From the NCBI GenBank assembly GCA_947475795.1, contig CANJOX010000261.1, positions 1 through 5,183 of the forward strand: a stretch of 5,183 bases of DNA, written 5' to 3'. Below, in pieces: positions 1-5,183 of this stretch. The position numbers and the translations under genes were made by a program. Source of the stretch: Gemmatimonadota bacterium (GTDB lineage Bacteria > Gemmatimonadota > Gemmatimonadetes > Gemmatimonadales > Gemmatimonadaceae). Position 1 is the first letter of the stretch. Every line of letters starts with the position of its first letter. The notes beneath the pieces are model-generated. The model saw nothing but the letters and a program-made list of their open reading frames with translations. It did not search any database and was not told where the DNA came from.

Positions 1-297
1 ATGACGAATTCCGCTCGCACTCCGTTCGACGCAAATCGACATGATGACCACGCCCCACCCGTCCACGCGCGGCATCGTCCGTCTGACCACCGAGGCGGAC
101 CACTGGTGCGGGCAACGCGTGGGCAGGTTCGTGCGCACTCGAGGGGAGACGGAACGGCCGAACATCAGCGGGCGTGATGCCACGAATGGTCGACACCCGC
201 ACCGCTGCATTCCATTGCGGTGAAATACGTGGTTCACCCATCCGTAGTATTACGGACCACCCCAAACCCGCTCGACACGGTGGACTGTAGCTGCTGA
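1..297. other. Stretch without a supportable gene
   Basis: No reading frame here looks like a real protein. A plus frame from an ATG at base 1 stops at 175-177. Another plus frame runs 41-223, and a minus frame from an ATG at 165 leaves the left edge. All three translate to Arg/His/Pro/Thr-rich sequence with no recognisable motif, as expected from GC-rich noncoding DNA, although a partial gene crossing the left edge cannot be excluded. Two small perfect inverted repeats lie next to each other: GGTGAA/TTCACC (219-224 with 233-238) and TCCGTA/TACGGA (241-246 with 251-256, four-base loop). The stretch from about 210 to 360 is visibly less GC-rich than the genes. It lies downstream of the leftward PBP gene, so it may be its 3' flank or the control region of something off the window. 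Confidence 0.5.
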
Positions 298-341
298 ACT
301 CTGACCACTATAAGCAGTCTGACGCCAGTACTCTGACCACT
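298..341. repeat. 12-bp direct repeat, two copies 32 bp apart
   Basis: The sequence ACTCTGACCACT occurs exactly at 298-309 and again at 330-341, a 32-bp period that is close to three turns of the helix. A third, shorter match to its core (TCTGAC) lies between them at 318-323. On the minus strand the unit reads AGTGGTCAGAGT. Two exact 12-mers this close are unlikely by chance. They could be paired binding sites for a regulator, the end of a decayed mobile or repetitive element, or a local duplication. Nothing in the window decides between these. They start 18 bp past the stop codon of the leftward PBP gene. Confidence 0.6.
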
Positions 342-343
342 GT

Positions 344-366
344 GTACTGAATCAAGCGTTCAGTAC
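344..366 (-). terminator. Hairpin over the PBP stop codon, possible terminator
   Basis: A perfect 8-bp inverted repeat, GTACTGAA (344-351) with TTCAGTAC (359-366), has a 7-base loop. It encloses the TGA stop of the PBP gene (360-362) in one arm. In the PBP transcript it would form at the very end of the coding sequence. It lacks the U-run of a classic intrinsic terminator and is only moderately GC-rich, so termination is uncertain; it could instead protect the 3' end of the message. The 344-349 arm can also pair with CAGTAC at 326-331, giving a competing hairpin. Confidence 0.35.
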
Positions 367-2435
367 CCGATCGGCCCCAAACGGAAAAGGCTCCACGGCC
401 ATACCGGCGCTCCCGGTTCCGTTCCCGCCATGAACCACTCCACATAGCGTCGCGCATCCGGCGTCCGACCATCCGACGGCTGTCCCGTCGCCCGATCGAG
501 TTCCACCGGCACCAACCCCGGCGGCGGCGTCCACACGCCGCTGGCGCGATTCCCGTACGCCGCCGCGATGATCTGCCCGGCAATTGGTGCCGCCAGCGTG
601 CCGCCGACCGCGCCCGGTGAGATCATGGCCGGCTTGTCGAAGCCGAGCCACACGCCCGTCACCAACTCCGGGGTCATGCCCACGAACCACACGTCGGTGT
701 TGTCGTTGGTCGTGCCCGTTTTCCCCGCCACCGGGATGCGCGCCGGTACGACCTTACGCAGCGCCGTGGCCGTGCCGCGCGTGACCACGTCCTGCAACAT
801 GTCACGCATGATGAACGCCACCCGCGGGTCCATCGCCGACCGCGCCGGCGCCACCTGCGGCGTGAACACCGTGCGGCCGGTGCGATCCTCGATGCGCTGT
901 ACGAAGCGGGGTTCGACCGCCATCCCTCCATTGTCGAACGCGGCGTACGCCGCCACGAAATCGAGCGGCTGCACCACACTCGCGCCCAGCGCGCTGGACG
1001 GATACGGCGAAATGGGCGAGCGTAAGCCGGCGCGGCGCGCCAGCGCGATCACCGAGTCCATCCCGACCGCGAGCGCGAGCTGCACCGCCACTGGGTTGCG
1101 TGACTTCGTGAGCGCTTCGCGTAACGTGAGCGCGCCCAGGAACGCGTTGTCGGCGTTGTCGGGGCTGTACGTCTGCCCGTTGTCGAGCCGAATGCGCAGC
1201 GCGGTATCGGCCACCATGGCGTTGGCGGTCAGCCCCTGCGCGAGGCTCTGCGCATACACGAAGGTCTTGAAGCTCGATCCGGGCTGCCGGTTGCCGTCGA
1301 CCGCCCGATTGAACGAACTCCGCGCATAGTCACGCCCACCCACCAGTGCCCGGACGTCGCCCGTGGTCGGATCGAGCACGACCGCCGCGCCCTCCAGGCA
1401 CGCCTCCACCTTCGCCTTCTTCGCGGCCGCGGCCGCCGTATCACCGGCCACACGCGCGCACCGCTGACCACGGAACCCCGGGCGCGTTTCGATCTCGTCG
1501 AGCCCACTGCTCAGCGCCTGCTGGGTGGCGCGCTGCAACGCGGCGTCGATCGTAGTGTGAATGCGATACCCGCCCTGCATCACGGCCACACCCGCCCGCT
1601 CGGCCTGCACGCGCACCACGTCGACGACCCACGGTGCCGTGCCACGCGTGGGTGTCACGGTACGCACCGGCTCGCGCTGCGCCGCCGCCGATTGCGCGGC
1701 CGTGATGTACCCCTGCTCCGCCATCAGCGCGAGCACCGTGTTGCGCCGCGTGCGATTGCGATCGGGATAGCGGGCAGGATCGTACTGCACGGGGCTTTTG
1801 GGCATCGACGCCAGCGACGCGGCCTCGGGCAACGTGAGCTCAGCCGCGCCTTTTCCGAAGAACTGACGCGCCGCCATCTCGATGCCGAAGGCGCCGCGAC
1901 CGAACGAGATCTGGTTGAGGAACGCCTCGAGGATCTGCTCTTTGTTGTAGTGGCGTTCCATTTCGCGCGCCGCCTGCTGCTCACGAAGCTTGCGGCCGGG
2001 CGACACATCCCGACGGTCGATCAGGTCGGGGTGCATGTTGCCCACCAGCAGCTGCGTGATCGTACTCGCGCCGCGAAGATTGCCCTTGGTCACGGCGTCC
2101 TTGATGGCGCCGGCGACACCGACCAGGTCGACACCGTCATGCTGATAGAAGCGCTTGTCTTCCACCGCCACGAACGCATTTCCGACGTACTTGGGTAGCG
2201 ACCGCAGCGCGATGTTGATGCGACGCTCCCGGCCCAACTCGCCGATCAGCGCGCCGTCGCGCGCCAGCACGAGCGACGCCTGCGCCGGCGTGACGATCTG
2301 CCAGGCCTCGCCGGTGGAGGCCGGCACCGCCTGCGCCGCCAGCCCGAGGGGCACGGCGGACACGAGCAGCAGGGTCCACGCGATGGATGCCGGGCGGATG
2401 TGGGACGAATCGTGTCGGGCAATCGGTGGACGCAT
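360..2435 (-). CDS. Class A penicillin-binding protein (bifunctional transglycosylase/transpeptidase)
   Basis: This 691-residue enzyme would polymerise lipid II into glycan strands and cross-link the stem peptides, working in the periplasm from the inner membrane. Residues about 17-37 are a hydrophobic N-terminal segment ending in AQA, so it is either an anchor or a cleavable signal. The GT51 domain (about 75-255) shows EDKRFYQHDG with catalytic Glu92, GASTITQ (122-128), RKLRE (148-152) and ILEAFLN (168-174). The transpeptidase domain (about 345-630) shows the three active-site motifs: SSFK with nucleophile Ser387, SRN (445-447) and KTGT (572-575). A tail of about 60 residues follows. The length is normal for PBP1A-type proteins. 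I chose the ATG at 2435 because it directly precedes the hydrophobic segment and has a promoter-like hexamer just upstream; the frame stays open further back, but only antisense to nadE. The only two cysteines, 326 and 346, flank an Ala/Lys-rich insert. The family is certain; the exact orthologue (mrcA/ponA-like) is not assigned. Confidence 0.96.
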   Translation of the reverse strand: MRPPIARHDSSHIRPASIAWTLLLVSAVPLGLAAQAVPASTGEAWQIVTPAQASLVLARDGALIGELGRERRINIALRSLPKYVGNAFVAVEDKRFYQHDGVDLVGVAGAIKDAVTKGNLRGASTITQLLVGNMHPDLIDRRDVSPGRKLREQQAAREMERHYNKEQILEAFLNQISFGRGAFGIEMAARQFFGKGAAELTLPEAASLASMPKSPVQYDPARYPDRNRTRRNTVLALMAEQGYITAAQSAAAQREPVRTVTPTRGTAPWVVDVVRVQAERAGVAVMQGGYRIHTTIDAALQRATQQALSSGLDEIETRPGFRGQRCARVAGDTAAAAAKKAKVEACLEGAAVVLDPTTGDVRALVGGRDYARSSFNRAVDGNRQPGSSFKTFVYAQSLAQGLTANAMVADTALRIRLDNGQTYSPDNADNAFLGALTLREALTKSRNPVAVQLALAVGMDSVIALARRAGLRSPISPYPSSALGASVVQPLDFVAAYAAFDNGGMAVEPRFVQRIEDRTGRTVFTPQVAPARSAMDPRVAFIMRDMLQDVVTRGTATALRKVVPARIPVAGKTGTTNDNTDVWFVGMTPELVTGVWLGFDKPAMISPGAVGGTLAAPIAGQIIAAAYGNRASGVWTPPPGLVPVELDRATGQPSDGRTPDARRYVEWFMAGTEPGAPVWPWSLFRLGPIGY

Positions 2436-2441
2436 GGGGGA

Positions 2442-2447
2442 ATTGTA
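2442..2447 (-). promoter_or_regulatory. Promoter -10 hexamer of the PBP gene, leaderless type
   Basis: On the minus strand the hexamer TACAAT ends exactly six bases before the ATG at 2435, separated by a T and five Cs. Transcription normally starts about seven bases after a -10 box, which would place the first transcribed base at or next to the A of the ATG. No Shine-Dalgarno sequence is present, which agrees with a leaderless message. I see no convincing -35 box at 16-18 bp spacing. Assignment rests on the hexamer, its position, and the identical arrangement upstream of nadE. Confidence 0.5.
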
Positions 2448-2474
2448 CACGTTTGACCGCACGCCGGTCCGCCA

Positions 2475-2484
2475 CGCACGTGCG
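2475..2484. promoter_or_regulatory. Palindrome in the divergent promoter region, possible operator
   Basis: CGCACGTGCG is a perfect 10-bp palindrome near the middle of the 117-bp gap between the divergent PBP and nadE start codons. It lies 28 bp upstream of the PBP -10 hexamer and 57 bp upstream of the nadE one. A dimeric regulator could bind here and act mainly on the PBP promoter. In such GC-rich DNA a 10-bp palindrome can arise by chance, and the same gap also holds TGGCGCCA (2494-2501), so the role is speculative. Confidence 0.25.
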
Positions 2485-2540
2485 CCCTTTTTCTGGCGCC
2501 AATGCGGCGCGCGAGCGTAGGCGATCCGAGGCGATCCTCC

Positions 2541-2546
2541 TACTTT
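2541..2546 (+). promoter_or_regulatory. Promoter -10 hexamer of nadE, leaderless type
   Basis: The hexamer TACTTT ends exactly six bases before the nadE ATG at 2553, the same spacing as TACAAT in front of the divergent PBP gene. A start site about seven bases downstream would coincide with the start codon, giving a leaderless mRNA. The bases before the ATG carry no GGAGG-like ribosome binding site; the nearby CCTCC is of the wrong sense. The run TACTTTG also loosely resembles the Bacteroidota -7 element (TAnnTTTG). No clear -35 element is visible. The start codon lies inside the palindrome GCATGCATGC (2547-2556), probably by chance. Confidence 0.5.
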
Positions 2547-2552
2547 GCATGC

Positions 2553-4478
2553 ATGCCTGGTGAACCGATTCGTCCGCTGACGCTGGCTCTTTGCCAGTTC
2601 GCCCCCCGCAAGGGCGACGTAGCCGCCAACCTCGCCCGCATCGGGCGCCTGTGCGCGCAAGCCTCCACGCTCGACCCGCGCCCGCAGGTCGTGCAGTTTC
2701 CCGAGACGGCCCTGTCGGGCTACTTCGTGGAAGGGGGCGTCCGTGAGGTGGCCTGCACCGCCGGTGCGCTGGCCTACGATCTCGACGACGCCTACCGCAC
2801 CGCCTGCGCCGCCGCTGGCATCGACTGCGTGGCGATGGACCTCGTGATCGGCTTCTATGAGCGCTGGCGCGACACGCTGCACAACAGCGCGGCCTACCTC
2901 ACCATCGGCCTCGACGACGGGCCGCCCGTCATCCGGCACGTACACCGCAAGAACTATCTGCCCACCTACGGGCTCTTCGACGAAGAGCGCTTCGTGGAAC
3001 GCGGCACCGATATCCGGGCTTTCGAAACGCCGTGGGGCCGCGCGGCGATCCTGGTGTGCGAAGACGCCTGGCATTCCATCAGCGGCACGATCGCCGCCCT
3101 CGACGGCGCGCAGGTGGTGTTCGTCTCGTCGGCCGCCCCCGCCCGCGGTATCTGGCCGCGCGAAGACGGCATTGCCGGTCCGTACAGCGCCGCCCGCTGG
3201 GAACGGCTCATCCGAGACATCGCGGAAGAACAGGGCGTGTACACCAGCTTCGTGAACCTCGTGGGCTCCGAAGGCGGCAAGCGCTTCTTCGGTACGTCGC
3301 ATCTGGTCGGCCCCGGTGGCGACGTACGCGGCCGCGCGCCGGTGTGGGAGGAGTCGTTCGTGTCCCTCACGGTGGATCTCGATGACCTCGTGCGCGCCCG
3401 CGCCGACGGGCCGCTCTTGAGCGCATTACGCGTGGCGCTGCCCCACGTGCTTGACAACATCCGGCGGGTCCAGGACGGCGCGCCGGTGTCATTATCGTAC
3501 GACGGTCCAGAGCCCGCCGCCGCCGATCTGCTACGAGGGGCCCGCGGTTTCAGCACCGGGGAATTCGCGGTGCCCACCGAGGCCCTGCAGCGGATCAACG
3601 TGATTGTGCGCGCCATTCCCGAATCGCTGCCCGTCATCCGGCACGAGCTACGCGACCACGGCGGACCGCCGCGGCTGGCCATCGACGCCGAGATGACGGA
3701 GGAATGGCTCACCGGATTCCTGCGCGAAGAACTCACGCGCCGCGGCTTCGGGAAAGTCGTGATCGGCATCTCCGGCGGCGTCGACTCCGCCGTCACCGCG
3801 TTCCTGGCCGCGCGCGCCGTCGGCCGCGAGAACGTAATCGGGGTGCGCCTCCCGTATCGCACCTCGAGCGCCGAGTCGCTCGACCACGCCCAACTCGTGA
3901 TTGACGCACTCGGTATCGAGTCGCGCACCGTCGACATCAGCCCCGCGGTCGACGGCTATCTCACGGCCGAACCCGACGCCGATGCCTCGCGTCGCGGCAA
4001 TATCATGGCGCGCATGCGCATGATCGCGCTGTTCGATCTCTCAGCCCGATATCGCGCCCTGCCGCTGGGCACCGGCAACAAGACCGAGCGCCTCTTCGGC
4101 TACTTCACGTGGCACGCCGACGACTCACCGCCGATTAATCCGATCGGAGATCTCTACAAGACGCAGGTGTGGGCACTCGCCCGACATCTGGGCGTGCCCG
4201 ACATCATCATCACCAAGCCGGCCACCGCCGATCTGATCGCCGGACAGACCGACGAGGGCGACCTCGGGATCAGCTATGCGCGCGCCGACGAAATCCTGAA
4301 CGGCATGCTGCACGGCTTCTCGCACGAGGCGCTACGGTCGCGCGGTTTCCAGCGCGATGAACTCACACTGGTATCGAAGCGCTTGAACGGCACGCACTGG
4401 AAGCGTCGGCCGCCCGCCACCGCGCTGCTCAGCCAGTCTGGCATCGGGGAATCGTATCTGCGACCGGTGGACTACTAA
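2553..4478 (+). CDS. nadE: Glutamine-dependent NAD+ synthase
   Basis: The 641-residue enzyme converts nicotinate adenine dinucleotide to NAD+ using ATP and glutamine-derived ammonia, the final cytoplasmic step of NAD+ synthesis. Residues about 8-290 are a nitrilase-fold glutaminase with the catalytic triad Glu51 (QFPETALSGY), Lys133 (HRKNYLPTYG) and Cys169 (LVCEDAW). Residues about 380-641 are the synthetase, with the ATP pyrophosphatase loop SGGVDS at 407-412, GTGNKTER from 506, NPIGDLYKTQV, and KPATADLIAGQTDEGDLG from 555. The synthetase half has the GQTDEGDLG style I associate with short ammonia-dependent NadE, fused to a full glutaminase. The length lies between the roughly 550-residue bacterial and 680-residue mycobacterial forms. 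The ATG at 2553 begins just before the first nitrilase beta strand and sits next to a promoter-like hexamer. An in-frame ATG at 2502 would add 17 unconserved-looking residues and lie upstream of that promoter, so I reject it. It is transcribed alone. Confidence 0.97.
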   Translation: MPGEPIRPLTLALCQFAPRKGDVAANLARIGRLCAQASTLDPRPQVVQFPETALSGYFVEGGVREVACTAGALAYDLDDAYRTACAAAGIDCVAMDLVIGFYERWRDTLHNSAAYLTIGLDDGPPVIRHVHRKNYLPTYGLFDEERFVERGTDIRAFETPWGRAAILVCEDAWHSISGTIAALDGAQVVFVSSAAPARGIWPREDGIAGPYSAARWERLIRDIAEEQGVYTSFVNLVGSEGGKRFFGTSHLVGPGGDVRGRAPVWEESFVSLTVDLDDLVRARADGPLLSALRVALPHVLDNIRRVQDGAPVSLSYDGPEPAAADLLRGARGFSTGEFAVPTEALQRINVIVRAIPESLPVIRHELRDHGGPPRLAIDAEMTEEWLTGFLREELTRRGFGKVVIGISGGVDSAVTAFLAARAVGRENVIGVRLPYRTSSAESLDHAQLVIDALGIESRTVDISPAVDGYLTAEPDADASRRGNIMARMRMIALFDLSARYRALPLGTGNKTERLFGYFTWHADDSPPINPIGDLYKTQVWALARHLGVPDIIITKPATADLIAGQTDEGDLGISYARADEILNGMLHGFSHEALRSRGFQRDELTLVSKRLNGTHWKRRPPATALLSQSGIGESYLRPVDY

Positions 4479-4483
4479 GCGTT

Positions 4484-4702
4484 TACCTCGAACTCGGCGT
4501 TCGGCATTCCCTTCGGGATCCGTGACGGGCGCCGTCTGGCCGTCCTCGTCACCGCGTTGACCGTGAGCACCAGCGTCACGCCACAGCATCGCACCACAGC
4601 GTCACGCTGGCCCTCGCTACGCTGCGTCTGCTATCGGTGTCGTCGCAGCTCGTGGAAACACTGATTCCCGCGACGATTCTGGTGACGGCGCTTGGCGCCT
4701 AC
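4484..4702 (+). pseudogene. Decayed HupE/UreJ-family membrane protein remnant
   Basis: Three pieces in shifting frames, read in order, match the conserved core of HupE/UreJ proteins, small polytopic membrane proteins linked to nickel/hydrogenase or urease loci but often of unknown role. Frame A (4484-4507) gives YLELGVRH. Frame B (4506-4580) gives IPFGI, then RDGRRLAVLVTALTVSTSVT. Frame A returns at 4595-4702 with HSVTLALATLRLLSVSSQLV and LVETLIPATILVTALGAY. The family normally reads like LGVEHIxxGxDHLLF, then VTAFTxAHSxTLALA, so the DHLLF helix between GI and RDGRR has been deleted. A small duplication near 4567-4606 breaks the frame, and the AHS histidine is lost in the first copy. The N-terminal part is missing, and the fragment begins five bases after the nadE stop. 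It cannot make a functional protein. Identification is from remembered family consensus, not a search. Confidence 0.65.
4567..4606. repeat. Small imperfect tandem duplication inside the HupE/UreJ relic
   Basis: GCACCAGCGTCACG at 4567-4580 recurs as GCACCACAGCGTCACG at 4591-4606, with a 2-base difference. The exact shared core CAGCGTCACG is 26 bp apart. Removing 26 bp restores one continuous frame reading VTALTVSTSVTLALATL, which fits the HupE/UreJ core. The duplication is therefore the likely cause of this frameshift. Confidence 0.55.
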
Positions 4703-4716
4703 ACCGCCGCCGCCCG

Positions 4717-4794
4717 CAGCGCTTCGATCTCGCGTTTCAGGAGAACTCGAAGACGTGGATGTTCAAGTATCCGCAGTCGGTCGATCTGCGGCGC
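4717..4794 (+). pseudogene. Short coding-like fragment of unknown origin
   Basis: Between the HupE/UreJ relic and the convergent creatininase gene, one plus frame of 26 codons has strongly G/C-rich third positions. It reads QRFDLAFQENSK followed by TWMFKYPQSVDLRR, more like real protein than the other plus frames. It has no start codon or initiation signal of its own and lies in a different frame from the relic before it, so at best it is the scrap of another decayed gene. I do not recognise it. The opposite strand offers a rival reading, LLKREIEALRAAAV followed by a stop at 4699-4701, which also looks protein-like. Both could be chance. Confidence 0.2.
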
Positions 4795-4804
4795 TCAACG
4801 TCCG

Positions 4805-5183
4805 TTACCGATCCGCCCACATCGCGTTCGGATCCGCGCCAGCCAGCTGCACGCAGAACGCGGCAATCCGCTCCACGGCCTGCGCCACGAACGCCGCGCC
4901 CTTCTCCGGCGTGGCCGCACGCGGATCGCCCACGCCGGTATCGGTCGTCACCTGCGTCCCGCGACGCGGCAGCCACGCCCAGCCGCTGCGCACGCCATCG
5001 AATACACTGGGCTTGGCGTGACCATCGCCCCACGTGCTCCGATCAGGCACCACCAGGTGCGGTGCCACGTGCATGATCGCTGCCGTCTCGAGCTCGCCGG
5101 CGTGATCGCCGGCCGTCTCGAACACCCCGTGATTGCCAGCCTGCCACCAGTTTACGATGGCCAGCACGATCGGCGTGCCGGGC
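4805..5183 (-). CDS. Creatininase-family amidohydrolase, C-terminal part
   Basis: The last 126 codons or so of a gene that enters from the right edge; family members are usually about 230-270 residues, so roughly half is missing. Creatininase-like enzymes are metal-dependent amidohydrolases that open cyclic amides or related bonds; the family also includes the FAPy deformylase ArfB and the mycofactocin peptidase MftE. The visible part has VNWWQAG, then GDHAGELETA (HAGELE at 5104-5087), where the Glu after His-Ala-Gly is a metal ligand in the family. It then shows the typical TDTGVGDPRAATPEKG block followed by an amphipathic C-terminal helix. The upstream NGHGGN-type metal site is outside the window. 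A GTG at 5167 is internal, because the open frame and family homology continue to the edge. The substrate cannot be told from this part. It converges on nadE, with the pseudogene between them. Confidence 0.9.
   Translation of the reverse strand, partial: PGTPIVLAIVNWWQAGNHGVFETAGDHAGELETAAIMHVAPHLVVPDRSTWGDGHAKPSVFDGVRSGWAWLPRRGTQVTTDTGVGDPRAATPEKGAAFVAQAVERIAAFCVQLAGADPNAMWADR

Noticed and set aside
41..223. A 60-codon plus frame near the left edge.
   Set aside because: It has no ribosome binding site, no promoter-like hexamer and no recognisable motif; it is Arg/Thr-rich in the way of random GC-rich DNA.
217..245. GGTTCACCC resembles a tRNA T-arm.
   Set aside because: There is no matching acceptor stem, anticodon arm or CCA-adjacent pairing around it.
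298..341. Regular spacing of the 12-bp repeat suggested a CRISPR-like array.
   Set aside because: There are only two copies of a 12-mer with a 20-bp gap; repeats and spacers are too short, and no cas genes are present.
568..2198. Two long plus frames (568-1329 and 1557-2198) opposite the PBP gene.
   Set aside because: Both are antisense shadows of a fully motif-supported gene and show low-complexity composition.
2436..3302. The PBP frame stays open upstream, giving a possible 980-residue protein.
   Set aside because: The extra 289 codons run antisense to nadE and lack any recognisable domain. The hydrophobic export segment lies right after the ATG at 2435, where a PBP should begin.
2966..3937. 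A 323-codon minus frame across nadE.
   Set aside because: It is Ser/Arg/Thr-rich with no motif, and the plus strand clearly encodes NadE with intact catalytic motifs. Long antisense frames are normal in GC-rich genes.
4692..5076. Plus frames 4692-5021 and 4759-5076.
   Set aside because: They lie mostly opposite the creatininase coding sequence, whose minus-strand frame has clear family motifs.

Overview
The window looks like a stretch of ordinary chromosome from a GC-rich, Gram-negative-type bacterium. Codon third positions are strongly G/C, and the cell-wall gene encodes a class A penicillin-binding protein. The style of this protein, the form of the NAD synthase, and two promoter-like hexamers that end six bases before their start codons remind me of Gemmatimonadota. 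That placement is an inference from memory, not a search result.

Layout. Bases 1-359 hold no gene I can support, only short hairpins and a 12-bp direct repeat (298-341) just beyond the end of the first gene. Bases 360-2435 (minus) encode a bifunctional peptidoglycan glycosyltransferase/transpeptidase with all expected catalytic motifs. Bases 2436-2552 are a compact divergent promoter region with a 10-bp perfect palindrome. Bases 2553-4478 (plus) encode glutamine-dependent NAD+ synthase, NadE, with an N-terminal nitrilase-type glutaminase and a C-terminal ATP-pyrophosphatase synthetase. Bases 4479-4804 hold no intact gene but contain a decayed, frameshifted remnant of a HupE/UreJ-family membrane protein, then a short coding-like scrap. 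Bases 4805-5183 (minus) are the C-terminal part of a creatininase-family amidohydrolase that runs off the right edge.

The genes do not form an obvious pathway. The PBP polymerises and cross-links periplasmic peptidoglycan. NadE makes the last step of NAD+ biosynthesis in the cytoplasm. The creatininase-like enzyme is an unrelated metal-dependent amidohydrolase. The PBP and nadE are divergent, and nadE and the creatininase gene converge across the pseudogene. I found no mobile element, CRISPR array, RNA gene or novel multi-gene system. The most interesting features are the HupE/UreJ relic, the matched leaderless-type promoters, and the alternative hairpins and repeat at the end of the PBP gene.
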